Source: Pomacea canaliculata
Taxonomy: Eukaryota > Mollusca > Gastropoda > Architaenioglossa > Ampullariidae
Direction of reading: 5' to 3'
Assembly: GCF_003073045.1 (NCBI RefSeq)
Contig: NC_037600.1
Coordinates: forward strand, 12,016,758 to 12,080,757
DNA length: 64,000 nt
Of the stretch, positions 1-11,721 are shown piece by piece; positions within the stretch are counted from its first letter, which is position 1; each line of letters opens with the position of its first letter. The notes below the pieces were generated by a model. It was given only the letters and a program-made list of their open reading frames with translations, was not told where the DNA came from and searched no databases. The position numbers and the translations under genes were made by a program.

Positions 1-154
1 AGAGACAACAGCATGCATGAACAAGTTATAGTAGATGTTTACGAAAGAGTCATGTTTTAAGTCCAGGTTCGGAAGGCATGTACCGACTCCGAGATGATGA
101 TGATGATACTTTTTATTCTTCTCATTATTTATTTAATTTTTTGTTTAATTATAG

Positions 155-474
155 ATCCGTCAGCAGTCCACAGTCGCGCCAAGCGGTCCTACTACATTCC
201 TGTCTACAGAAAGTCTGGTTACGGCGGCAGTGGTTATGGAGGCGGTTACGGAGGCGGTTACGGAGGTTACGTCATAGGTGTCGGCGGCTATGGTGGTGGC
301 TACGGTCACGGAGGTTACGGTGGTGGCTACGGTCACGGAGGTTACGGTGGTGGCTACGGCCATGGAGGATATGGCGGTGGCTTTGGAAATGTGGCTCCAG
401 TCACCTACTACAAGACGGTGTCCGTGGTTCCTGCCTACCCCTCCTATTCCGGCCATTCTGGAATGATCGACTGA
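155..474 (+). CDS. Gly/Tyr-rich secreted precursor 1, last exon (5' part outside window)
   Basis: The exon opens after an AG at 153-154 following a T-rich tract and starts in the second base of a codon, so the missing upstream exon must end in phase 1, as in the two related genes downstream. It encodes about 105 residues and a TGA stop. It begins PSAVHSRAKR, whose RAKR is a furin-type site, then SYYIPVYRKSGYGG, then GGYGGGYGH repeats and a non-repetitive tail (VTYYKTVSVVPAYPSYSG). No signal peptide is visible; by analogy it lies in an exon left of the window. The in-frame ATG run at 94-105 precedes the splice acceptor and is probably intronic. Likely a secreted structural, shell-matrix or defence precursor; function unknown. 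The composition also recalls nematode YGGYG peptides, without evidence of homology. Confidence 0.7.
292..372 (+). repeat. 27-bp coding minisatellite, 3 copies
   Basis: Three head-to-tail 27-bp units (292-318, 319-345, 346-372) each encode GGGYGHGGY. The first two are identical and the third differs at a few silent positions, which points to recent expansion inside the coding exon. Confidence 0.9.
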
Positions 475-643
475 AACTGTCGTTATTCCTCTTCGTGTAG
501 GGACACCATGAAGTTACCCTCTCACATCTCGCTTTCTTGTATATCTTTCTTTCTATTTTTTTTATTATTGCACAGGGCGTACATATATTGCACAGATGAA
601 CATAAACCCAGAATATTGGATTTCATGCCTAGTCATCTCATAC

Positions 644-649
644 AATAAA
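644..649 (+). terminator. Poly(A) signal AATAAA
   Basis: Canonical AATAAA about 170 bases after the stop of precursor 1; the likeliest 3' end of that transcript. Confidence 0.55.
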
Positions 650-792
650 CCGGAAGTACAGTCCTACAGTGGGCGTACCTTTAAAGAGTATCCGCAAAAA
701 TTGTAACTTTCGGTTTTCTTGAGGAAAGTAGGGTGACAAGCGAGTTAGCAGATGGTGAAAAAGTCTTTACTCGGGCTAAAAGTGAGCTGTAA

Positions 793-970
793 AGCCATAT
801 CTAACTTTATAATAAAGGTTTTAAACGATCTCTGAATAAAGAGCTACAATCCTGCGGCCATATAAACTTTTCGTAAACGATCACCGAATAAAGAACTTCG
901 ATCCTAAGGCCTCGTCCAACTTTCATAATTTCATTGACACGATTGCCGAATAAAGAGCTACAGTTCTTTC
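793..970. repeat. Imperfect tandem repeat, about 60-bp unit, 3 copies
   Basis: The block ACGATyNCyGAATAAAGArCTaC recurs at about 825, 877 and 939, each time preceded by a GCC.. AACTTT block. Units are diverged by point changes and small indels (spacing 52 and 62 bp). Each copy contains AATAAA. Confidence 0.75.
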
Positions 971-3900
971 TTATTTGTGGACATGTAATGGAATTCAAAT
1001 TGTTTCCATTTGTATCTTTCGCAATGGATTTGTCTATTGCATAATCTTCTGTTTTTTGTAAAATATTTTCCGATGTTGTACTACAACTTGAAATGGTTGC
1101 AATCGCAGATTTACTTCGATCCCTCATTCCAATCATCTGTCATTGATTTATTCGTCTCCATCTTCAAAATTATTGCAATAATGATAATTGCTTACTCAAT
1201 AGTTGTACATCTTTCACTGAAGTGTATTTCTGATACGCAAGCGTGGCTGAGTGTACGGGTTTGTAGTAATAAAGCAAAATAGCAATAAAGGTGTTGTCAT
1301 TCATTACACTTGTTATTTTTGTTTCATTATTGTTGCTGTTCTGAGTCTGTGCGGGAGGGTAGAGCGTGTGTACACACGTACAAGTTGTGTGAAATGGCGA
1401 GACCTAACCCTGTATTTATTTAATAATTTTAACTAACAAAAATCTACACAAAAATGTTTAAAATAATCCCATAGTAAACATACATCAATTAATCCTTACT
1501 ACTAACATATATTATTATTACTCTTCATGGCATATCAGTCCATGGCATTAGCCAGACCCAAACACTCATGGCCCATCTCCCGGCCCCGCAGACTGCACCT
1601 ATTGACGGTTACAAACGAGAACAAAACTATTCATTTATACCTATTGAAAAAAAGAATACACCAAAAATTCAATATACAAAACCCGAGATGTACAAAAAAT
1701 ATAAGTACCACACCTTTCTCGGCAGACGTAGCCTCCACTCCCTCACACCTAGTGTCTCGGCACTCGCCATGTCTCCTCGGGAAGTGAAGCCCTGGCCTGC
1801 AACAATTAATTTAAATCGTCTTCCTCCCCTTTCTTGTTCCACCATCTTAAAAAAAAAAAAGAACCCTGATTAGTCATTCAGCAAGTGAGCTCATCACCAT
1901 CCCTGTGCGGGTAGTCATCTTCATGTCACCCTCTGTGACAAATTAAAAATAAACATAGCATTCATAGGAAAAAAAGAACAACGATTATGCAGAGGTATAG
2001 CAACGCACCATAAAAATTTCGCAGTCAAGGCAGGGTGGGGTGAAGTCAGTTTGAACACTTCATGGAAATTGTTTTTCGGAAGTAATTTTGGGGACCCATA
2101 GCTGAAAATTCCTTTCACTGAGAAATCATTTGTGAATACGATAACAGTCTAGGAAAATTAGTATAATAACGCCGACGATGATGATGATGATAGACGCACG
2201 AACGATGCAAAATGAATGGTAGTCTTAGATTAATACACCTAATAATTAAAACTGTTTATTTCTATAAAAATAATTAAAGTACCTATTTCTAGAAAAATAA
2301 AAACAGCAAAAAAAAAATCACTAATTACAACCACAATCCCTTCCCGTTACTTAAAAAAAAAAGGAGAAAATGAAAATTTACAGGTCTGCCTGGGTACAAA
2401 CTTGTTTTTTCATGCGACTGAGCTGAGTTCAACTATTTTCCCCAATCTGATGGAATAACCACGACCCCGACTCCAACCGCTGTTTTTGAAATGAATGTGT
2501 AGAGGAATTGCCGGGTCGCATGGGGTCTGATTACCAAGGATATATTGCCAAGAAGTGTCAACAGTGAGAGACGGCATTAGACACCATCTTGATATTTGAA
2601 GTCGAGTTGAGAATATAACTGTTCTATAAGAATTCTTCGTCTTTATGCTGTTACCTACAATCACTAAGAAAATAGGAATGTGGCACAGAACCGAAAACAC
2701 ATTTCAATTAACATGTTCATAAATATTTTAGTTATGTGGACTCTCAATATATCGTCTGATGATCTCACGACTTTTTTTTCAAAATACATAATTCTGAAAA
2801 CTATACATCAATACAGAAATAATAAAGGTTCATAGATAAGTGTACATTGTCAATACACAAGGCTACAGACAATTCGAGAGCTGGAACCTTATTTAAATTA
2901 AGAATTATCCCGAACGGAGGAACTCAAATTGTTCGAAACAAATGATGTTAATTTCTTGTAAAACTCTTCAGTACGTTTCTAGGTTTAGTTAGCATCATGC
3001 GTGCAAGGAAACACGAACCGCTCTCAAGAAAGAGTATGCCTTCTTTAACCTTTTGAAAGAACAAACGAAGGAAGTGTTCAAAGACTTGCCTCTCATAATA
3101 TCATTCTAAATACCATTCTCATTATCATCTGACACTCGCCATGTCCACCAAGTTCACCGAAATCTTTGCTTTCTTAAGCTCATGGGCGTCTCTTGTGTTC
3201 AGCTCGCACAATTAGAGGATGAGAATAGCTCGGTCCATGTCCGTGGACATGGCGGTAATGACGTCACCACTTCCGTTTGTTTGCCCGTTGTTGACAGCCT
3301 GTAGAGAATAATTTCCCTTCTTTTGACTATCCTTTGTAGAGGCCATACATTCGCGGCATTCTGTTACCGGTCTGTCAGCTTCAGGTATATAGAAGAACCT
3401 TCTACAGTTCATCACATGAAGAGTTTTACGGGTTGTGATGAAACAGTCTTGGTACAAATCGCCAAACAATAAAATAAACATTTTAGTCGAATGTGTTTAC
3501 GGTTTTACCACATACCTACTCCTTGAAATCATTAGAAATTATTGGTAAGGACTTCCAGGACTGCGAATTCATTATCAACCAGCTGTTAAACTCGACATCA
3601 ACCACCCAGACTGCGGTTACATATAGTATCGCATACACATACTCAATTGTCTAGGTAGGCAAACACAGTCGAAAAATCAGTCATGTCTTGTATACTATAG
3701 TAACCAAGAGACTGAGTTTGGGGTCGGATTCACATAGGGCTCTCAAGATGGGTAAGGACCCAACGCCGCTACAACACTAAGATGCAAAGGGTTAAAGTGA
3801 ATACACGGACCTAGCCCGTGAAAGAATAATTAAGGTTGTGTGGGTGAAGAGGGGTTGAGAGTCAATAAATAAAACTTGAACAGTAAGAATTTAAAGTTAA

Positions 3901-4430
3901 GTTACAATTAAAGATCTCACACACAAACAGTTCGCATATTAGACAAGAGACAAGTTTCATGACCAAAAAAAAAAAAGTATGATCTTTGAGCTGACATTAT
4001 AAATTTTAAAATAGCTTGTTATGGCTACATCCCTGTAATGCGATTTTTTTAAAAAATATTTTAAATATTTGATTAAATATATTATATGTTAGTTGAAATC
4101 ATTTTTAATACACTTTACGGAACATAAAATCTTGAGAAACATGAAGAAAACATTTAAAATTCAGTTAATCTTCGGAAAACACACACACACACACACACAT
4201 GTATTCGCTGCCAAACACCAACACACTCTCTTCCTCGCCCACTTACTCGTTTATTTGCTCATCCACTAAGCGAAAGTAAAAAAAAGAAAAATGCCAGAGA
4301 AAGTTCTTTTTTCTCCTCGTCATTTGTTCCTACGTGCGTCTCGCGTTATCGCGCAAACAGAGATGGCGGCTTTCTCTGTGTGCTCCATGTTGATTATAAA
4401 CGTGAAAATGACCCTGGCATTTGTCCACTA
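971..4430. other. Intergenic, no gene seen
   Basis: AT-rich DNA between precursors 1 and 2. I found no supported exon; open frames are short and lack good splice context. It contains a GATGAT run near 2175 and an (AC)n microsatellite near 4179-4199. Confidence 0.5.
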
Positions 4431-4490
4431 TGTTTAAGGGCAGAGTACATGTTTGATGGGAGTCAACGTAACGAAAAAACAGTAGATGGA

Positions 4491-4591
4491 TATATAACCG
4501 ACCGTCTGCAGGGTGCAGATCATTCCAGCCATCAGCTCCTCTGCAGGACAAAGCCGGATCTTCCAGTGCCACTAGTCGACCTCCACTTCAG
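4491..4591 (+). promoter_or_regulatory. TATA box and 5' UTR exon of precursor 2
   Basis: TATATAA lies at 4491-4497. About 30 bases on is an initiator-like pyrimidine-flanked A near 4522-4532. A good donor (CAG|GTAATT) follows at 4592, and an acceptor (TTTCAG) lies at 5021-5023, ten bases before the ATG of precursor 2. This fits a short non-coding first exon at about 4525-4591 spliced to 5024. Confidence 0.55.
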
Positions 4592-5032
4592 GTAATTTTT
4601 AGTGGATCTCTTTGGTTTACTGCTCCTTGTGATCATTCCCCTTACTTTTGCTTCTATTTTTCGAGGAAATGTTTTCTAAATTTCGGTTCAACTCGATCTC
4701 AAAATGAGATTTTCTAAACTACATTTTATGTGTCCATGATAAAACAAATACCTTTAAAATCATTCTCGCTTTTGTAAAGACTTTTCTTTTGCGGGACTCA
4801 TGCTGTTCGAATACATGGCTCTTTTCCAAAGTTATATATAAGATGTCCAAAATTTTTCTAACATTTCTGTGCTTCTGAAAATGGCAATGATAATGAGACA
4901 ATTTAAAATTATCCGTTGGGAAACTAAACGTCATCAAATATATCCTAAGCATAGCGTTACCTTCATACGTGCATCTATATTGTAATAAATAACTCCCACC
5001 AAAGTTTTTTTTTTTAATTTCAGCTTACTAAA

Positions 5033-5587
5033 ATGGCTCTCTCTCGAGTTGTCCTTGCCGTCTTCGCCGCCTGCATTGTGTGCGTCCTTTGTGCTGACAT
5101 TCGAGAAAGGTCGCAGGATTTTGAAGATGGTAAACTGCCTTTAACTTAGTGTAATTTATACAGCTTCAATCGATCAAGTTATAAGAAAAAACAAAAATTT
5201 TATTATGCTTTTTCCATCAGAGAGTGTTAACAAAGTCCCACCTTTTTTTTCACGCATTTATTTAAAACTTTATTATTTTTAAAAACTTTATTATTAAAAC
5301 TAAAGTTTGCAAGGATGCTATACAGAGCTTTGGCAACCTTCCTGAAAAAAAGGGTAACGTGCTTTACCTCCCTTACAGCACCTCTTTTCCGCGAGAGGAG
5401 ATCGACTTATGGTGGCTACGGCCACGCATACGCCCACACTGGATATCCCACCTACCACCGAAGCTCCTACACCACCTACTACCCAGGACACGGCTACGGA
5501 GGCTATGGCAACGGGTACGGCTTCGGTGGCCATGGACACGCTGGCTATGGCAACGGGTATGGCTACGGCTATGGCCGCGGTCACTAG
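5033..5587 (+). CDS. Gly/Tyr/His-rich secreted precursor 2 (2 exons)
   Basis: Exons 5033-5129 and 5379-5587 join in phase 1 (GAAGATG|GTAAAC to CTTACAG|CACCT) to give 101 aa. Residues 1-21 are a clear signal peptide (MALSRVVLAVFAACIVCVLC). A short acidic propeptide follows and ends in RERR (37-40), a furin-like site. The mature part starts STYGGYGHAYAHTGYPTY and is dominated by GYG, GHG and YGYG with no cysteine. The ATG follows a 5' UTR acceptor and matches the signal peptide start. The architecture (signal exon, phase-1 intron, basic site, GY-rich exon) is shared with the genes on both sides, so these are tandem paralogues. AATAAA at 6100-6105 is a plausible 3' end. Role unknown: extracellular matrix, shell, mucus or antimicrobial. 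Confidence 0.82.
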
Positions 5588-8500
5588 GTCTTCGAATTCC
5601 ACCACCCCCATCTCCTTGATCTCCACTACCTTTTACGTCACAACGACTGCAACGACAGCTATTTCTTCTCCCCAGCTGACCTCACTGTCGACAGTAAATG
5701 TAAATGCATAGCTTACGAAGACACGAAGCCATTTCTGGTCTGCTGGTCTGACTTGCTTTTTTCTTCGGGGATTTTTTTTCAAAGTTTTGGTTTGTTTTGC
5801 TTTGTTTTGCTTGAATCCAGATGCTAAAAGCTGAAAAATATGCATTGAAGAAAAAAAAGCAAAAAACTGAAGATCACTTCAATCTCTCGATATGCAACTT
5901 CAGGTGAATTGTGGATGTTGAGATTGGCAGATTGTAATGTGTCTTTGACTGACATGGGTAACACATGGCATGGATGGTGCGCGCGTGACCTCAGGGTCAC
6001 AGGATTGATACAGAGGAGTTGATGGAATTGTTTTTGCCCTTAGCATCTCTATTCTTTAAAACGTATTGCCTAAATCGTGTATCGTGAGATATGAAAGAAA
6101 ATAAAACAAAAATCTGAAATAAGGTACTGGATTTGCTTTCAGCTTAGTTGTGAATGCGTGCGAGTATAAAAGTGGTTTTGTTTGTTCGTTTTTCGAGGAC
6201 TTTTCAATAAGCTTCTCAAGAGATTCCTATCAGAAACAGCTAGCATATCTACACGTGGTCGTTATTATTTTGCATGCGTACATTCAGTGAGCCTACTGCA
6301 TTTAAATTTCACAGTGATATGTTTTCAAATCACTAATTGTATACATATGCAAGCAAGAAACAATAAACTAAATTTTTATTACTTTTTTATACCAAATCCT
6401 TACCCCTCTCACACACACATAAAGAAGGGGAGGAAAACTATCATATGCAACACTGCAGTTACTTTCGAACCGAGATAGAAAACAACCAAAATCTGAATTT
6501 CAAAAGATACATAGTATGAGTAATATATCCAAAATGACTAACCTAATTCACAACATAGAAAGTCCGTTTGCAAGCCTCCGCCTTCAGGTTTGGAGCTCCA
6601 GCATGAAAGAACACCGACACAAATCTTTTTCCGGTTGCCGCCCCGCTTGAAGTTAAAAAAATCCAACGCACCGATAAAGGAAGAACAAAGGTAAAAATGA
6701 AAAAAACAAAAATCCGACAGCAGGTTTTCAAGTGAATAATGTATACTCTTAACAAGTTTGGTCAGGGCATAGCACAGGGGAAAACTCAGTTACCCCCTGT
6801 CCCGGTGTATGACAAAAGCAGAAGCAAAAAAATCCCTTTTTCTCTCAGCCATGATCTTCTCAGGTCTAGAGGAGCCTGTCAATGAAGCCGTTACACCACC
6901 AATGTCTGTGGTTACACCAAAGAGAGAGCGGCCATCATGAAACGCTCACACCAGCCTGTTATCAAATTACTCGCTAACCGCCAGCCTTTGCCGTCTCCTT
7001 TCATCAAAATGATTTTTTTTTAAATTAGCAGGTTCGTGGCAAAAACATTTAGAGAAATCTGTCAGTATATCATTTAAGCACATAAAATATACTTGTGCAA
7101 ACATAAAGAAATGTCAGCACATTATTTTTGCTTTGAACCGGTTATTTTTTCTAATCCTACAATTATCAAATTAGGTTAATGGTTGGGTTGATTAATAATA
7201 TACTCCTCGTGTGTAAACGTCTTCGTTCCAATGAGTGTAAACGGTATTATCTCAAACCGCTTCCCCCCACCAGAATAGTAGTCATAGGCGGAAGAGCCAG
7301 ACGCAGGCAGACCGTGCAGGACTCTTTCATGCATTACGCAGACTAAATCATGTTTTGCTTTCATCACTTTTCTGCGTTATCTCAAATTATTGACTTTTAC
7401 AAGAGCAGACAACTGTGAAAGCGGTTTTGTCAAACTCAGAACTTCTCTGATTCAAATCGCTCTTTATCAAATCAACGAGGGCGAAATAGTGTATATAGCT
7501 GATAGAAGATACTCAGGGTGAGAGACTGTTACCAGCTAAGCCATGCATATGCGCATGACCCCCTCTTCCGTATTGAGCACGGCACTAAAAAAAAAAGAAA
7601 AAAAAAGAAAAAAAAACAACCAAACTGCTAAATGATTTAATGTTGCCATAGGACACAGATCACTGCAGCGGGTGGAAGGTAATCGTTATAAGCCTGAAGA
7701 TTATTACAGGCAGTTTGGTAGTTAAAACACTCGATGTCACCAGTGCAATATTCAGATCTCGTCTCGGGAGACTTTGTATGGGTCACATGTTCGCAGGTCC
7801 GGCCGTCGGGATTTTCTACGGATATTCCGGTTTCTTCCCGTCCGTCTCTCCTCATAGTACGAAATCACCAATCTATGGCAATCGATAATCATAATAAAGT
7901 CTTTAAGATGCATTCTATATAAATCACATTACGCAGTCCATATAGAAGCAGACACATGCAACAGACGGTCTAATCACGAACTAAAACTGAGATAGACGTT
8001 TATTCACACAAAGCATTAAGACAAAGCCTTCCGGTTTATTCAATCTTGTTACGGCTGGCCGAGACTAACAGCGGATCACTTCGCAAGAGGCCAAGAGTGA
8101 GTCTCGGCATACAGACATCAGTCCATAAAAACACGTCCATGGTCTAATTAAGTCTTATTAGAACGACGAATTAGCCCCAACAAACCAACAAACCAACCAA
8201 TCAACCAGGAAATGGTCTGGACATGAATCAGCTTAAAACTACAAGAGACCGGAAGCATTTTACGAACACATATCTGTATCTACCAAACCTTACTCGGCTT
8301 ACTGGAAACTACAACATGGCAGGTGCGGTTCACCAGGGAAAGGCTTAAAAATAATAAACTAAAAAAAAATAAATAAATAAATAAAAGATTTGGGATGTAC
8401 TTTGCATTATGTACGATGTGTACAGTCCAAATAGAAACGTATCATATTTCTGTGAAATCTCATCCCATCTATGAAGTCAGGCATACTTTCATAAGAGTGG

Positions 8501-8949
8501 CGCCAACCATCATTGCATTAATCAACACTTCCACAACAGTTGGTAAAAATTTATGACACAATTTAAAAATCATTTCTAAGTTTCAAAAACGGTCTCTCTT
8601 CCTTTCTCTCTCACACAAGAGCGCGCGCACACACACACACACACCTTCAGGCCCATATATTTAATTAATTTCTTATTTTACTGATTTATCAATTAATTTA
8701 TCAGCTCCATTGATGTTATAAACATAAGTGTCCAAAACAAAGTACTGATGTTTTTTCTGTATACTCTGGAGTGTGTATATGGCAGAGGGCACAGGTTGAA
8801 TCATGGAAACTGAAAAAGGATTTCCAAGACTGAAAATGAAAATACCTTGGTTAAAAAAAGGCCTCTCAAAGCAGACATGCTTCGTCCTTCGTTAAGGATT
8901 TTAGAGTAAACAAAACCTTAATCGTTAGACTGAAGGCGAAGGGTAAGAG
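5588..8949. other. 3' UTR and intergenic, no gene seen
   Basis: Contains the probable 3' UTR of precursor 2 (AATAAA at 6100), an A-rich run near 7590-7615, an (AAAT)n run near 8367-8385 and a (GC/AC)n microsatellite near 8622-8643. No supported coding exon was found on either strand. Confidence 0.5.
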
Positions 8950-9086
8950 AGGCTACATTACGGCAAGGCAGCCAGCCCTGTAAACAAATACCACATACAG
9001 AGAAAGAAAAGCGTGCCCGAGACGAAAGCCGAACCCAGGACAGCCAATCTTCACTGTAATGGTGACAGGTGCTAACAGTTGCGCCC
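8950..9086 (-). repeat. SINE family A copy (tRNA-derived)
   Basis: Shares a core (GGCAAGGCAGCCAGCCCTGT, then GTGCCCGAGACGA and GGTGACAGGYGYTAAC on the + strand) with copies near 20397, 42868 and 58350. On the minus strand the right end reads as a tRNA-like head, with an A-box-like GTTAGCACCTGTCACC and a B-box-like GGTTCGGCTTTC, so the element is oriented minus. Confidence 0.7.
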
Positions 9087-9687
9087 CAGGGGAGGGAACA
9101 GTAGAAAATAATAGAAGTTCCATTGTCATTCTCTACTTTCACTATCAGCCAAGCAAAGACGACTGAATTCGAAAATCTGCCACGGGATGAGCAAGTGACA
9201 TAAAATGTCGGTGTTACCCCCAACCCACTTCCACCCAACCACCGTGGTTTCACACAAACTAACTCTTGATCTTTTCCTATGTACATTCCGCCAATATGCC
9301 AAAGAGTTATAAAAGACAATCTTCCATACCGTTCAGAACATTCGGCTAAGTTACATATTTAATCCCCAAACATGACATCCGCCCCGACCGCTTGAAGCTA
9401 AACAGTCATGCGGGAAGTCGACTCATCTGTGCACACCAAGCCTGGGAGGAGAATGTACATTGGACTGAGAATGGAGGAGGGATAGGATGGGGGCTGCCCC
9501 TAACTAGTGGTCCAACAAAGAACTAAATATATCTCGTCCATCAGGCTATCAAGATAATTGGATAAAAGGAAAATATTTTGTGCCTCTTGACAAAGTAAAT
9601 GAAGATTTTTTCTGCCACCGTTTACATCACAAAGAAAGGTGACTTTTTCAGACACACAGACACGATTAAAAAAGAAAGCCTGGCCAC

Positions 9688-9695
9688 TATAAAAG
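9688..9695 (+). promoter_or_regulatory. TATA box of precursor 3
   Basis: TATAAAAG, 156 bases upstream of the precursor 3 ATG. This implies a start near 9718 and a 5' UTR of about 125 bases with no need for an upstream intron. Confidence 0.5.
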
Positions 9696-9843
9696 TGGAA
9701 GGATCTGACAGCAGAAATCACAAACGGGTAGCACAAGAAAGATCTTGCAGTCCCCAAAGCCAGACAGGTAGGGTCTAGAAAGACGAGAGAAGCAGAACAA
9801 GGTTTTTGCATTTGAGGTGGAAATCTCGAGCATTCTCGGAAAA

Positions 9844-11721
9844 ATGGTGTCGGCGAGATCTCTGCTGCTGGCCAGTGCGTGTCTGGTGTGCGCCCTCGCT
9901 GCTGACCTCAGTAGAAGGCCCTCCGCAGCTGACGGAGCTCTCACATCTCAAACCTCCATAGGTATGTACATGTATTCTATGTAGGTACACAAGTACTAGG
10001 AAGTAAATGAGAATGTATACCAAGAAGTAAACACAAGTGTGCTAAAATGCTATACAAGATGACTGTACATGCAGTTTAAAAATCCATGATACAGCTGAGC
10101 GCCAAAATAAAATGTTTTCGCGGATAAATAATCTGCAGCTTATAAATAACATTACCATTAAAAAAAATTAACATCTGATGACTAACTTGGTGCACTTCAT
10201 AGTTTGATCGAAAGGATAACTCTTCTTAACCGACTAAGCCGGGATTTGTCGTTCTTTTTGCTGACGCTGCAAGGTCTTGCAGGTCCTGAGTTAACAAGAA
10301 ATAAATAATGGATAACGAAGAAACGGCTGTGAGAATTTTCCTAATCTATACATTTAACCTGCCTCCTGATATTAACTTGTTTTTTGCTAGTCATAACGTT
10401 TTTCAATCATTTCTACCGACCACTCCATTACCACCTGTTTACCTACCCGCCCGTTGTCTTCTTTAACCCTGTGGGGACGCTGCTTCGTTTTCTATGTCAG
10501 ATGCTGTGTACAGCTAACTTGTCGACTTGCTTGTCTAATGATAACAGCAACATTTTCAGATGTTCTGGAACTGTTAAGATTGTGGAATCCCCATATGCTT
10601 CAGGTTCAATATATTAACAAGTCACTGGAAACAATTATAACAAAGAATATATGATATGTCATTATATAATTAGAATCTTATCTATTATATAATAAGAGTA
10701 GAAAAAAATATTACTACGGCATCAATAATAATAAAGTATAAGAAACGTGTTTTGATATTTAAAAATAATTATTAATAAATATTTTACTGCTACCAATAAT
10801 AATCAGCAAAAATGTTATGGTACTGAGAAGAGAAAATGCCGACCAAAACAGCAATGGTACTAGAATTGAACCCAAAGCTGAGAAGAACTGCAGCACAGCA
10901 GTAGATTACTTGGTAGTCGCTTGCAACTACCCATACACCACTATACACCAAGATGATTATGATGACGGTGGTAGTGGTGGTAGTGATGTGTTTTTATAGC
11001 GATTTCCCGCACTTTAAAGAAAGCTCAGACTCTACAAAAGTAGAAAATAAATATACAGATCATCACCATTATCATTCAACTTCGTAAAATGGCCGTTATA
11101 CGAATAGACGCCCTTGAGCCAAAATGGTGGCGCACAGATCGAGCACATCTCTTACCTTGTCGTGTCTTTGCAGGCCGCAACAAGCGCTCAGGGTACGATG
11201 GCGATTATGGTGGAAGCTATGGCGGAGGCTATGGCGGAGGCTACGGCGGAGGCTTTGGCGGTTACGACGGCGGTTACGGGGGATCCTATGGCAGTAGTTA
11301 CGGCGGCTCCTACGGCCACGGGAACTACGGGGGCCACTACGCCAAGACTACGGTGGACGTGAAGTACGGCGCCCCGCACTACACTTACGACTACAAGGAA
11401 TACCCACTGGGCCACAGCTACCACAGCAACTACGACAACTACGGCGGCTATGGCGGCTATGGCAGCTACGGAGGGTACGGCAACGGTGGCTACGGCATCG
11501 GTGGCTACGGCATGGGCTACGGAGGATACGGCTATGGAAACACTGGCTATGGCGGTTACGGCTATGGAAGCTCTGGCTATGGCGGTTACGGCTATGGAAG
11601 CTCTGGCTATGGCGGCTATGGAAACGACGGCTATGGTTATGATAGTTATGGCCACGGTGGCTATGGGAATGACGGTTACGACGGCAACAACCACGGATAC
11701 GGATACAACACTTATGGCTAA
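9844..11721 (+). CDS. Gly/Tyr-rich secreted precursor 3 (2 exons)
   Basis: Exons 9844-9961 and 11174-11721 join in phase 1 (CCATAG|GTATGT to TTTGCAG|GCCGC) to give 221 aa. Residues 1-20 (MVSARSLLLASACLVCALAA) are a signal peptide. A propeptide of about 20 residues ends in RNKR (40-43). The long mature region begins SGYDGDYGG and consists of GYGG, SYGG and YGYG modules, interrupted by a less repetitive segment (KTTVDVKYGAPHYTYDYKEY) that is Tyr/Lys-rich and could be a cross-linking or folded spacer. No cysteine occurs after the signal peptide. TATA at 9688; possible AATAAA near 12454. The frame continues open upstream of 11174, but those codons are intronic. The largest of the three paralogues; a structural secreted protein is most likely. 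Confidence 0.82.
11545..11604 (+). repeat. 30-bp coding tandem duplication
   Basis: Two identical 30-bp units (11545-11574, 11575-11604) encode GYGGYGYGSS; a diverged copy precedes them. Identity at silent sites indicates recent slippage or unequal exchange. Confidence 0.85.

Noticed and set aside
94-154. ATG run and hydrophobic stretch before the precursor 1 exon, resembling a signal peptide
   Set aside because: It is T-rich intron text ending in a splice acceptor (TTAATTATAG), and the phase-1 exon start matches the other family members.
4179-4199. (AC)n and other simple repeats, considered as CRISPR-like or regulatory arrays
   Set aside because: Plain microsatellites without spacers; the window is eukaryotic.
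11188-11694. Long antisense open frame in the precursor 3 exon
   Set aside because: Shadow of the GY-rich codons (GGC/TAC periodicity), rich in Ala/Val/Ile with no start context or splice signals.
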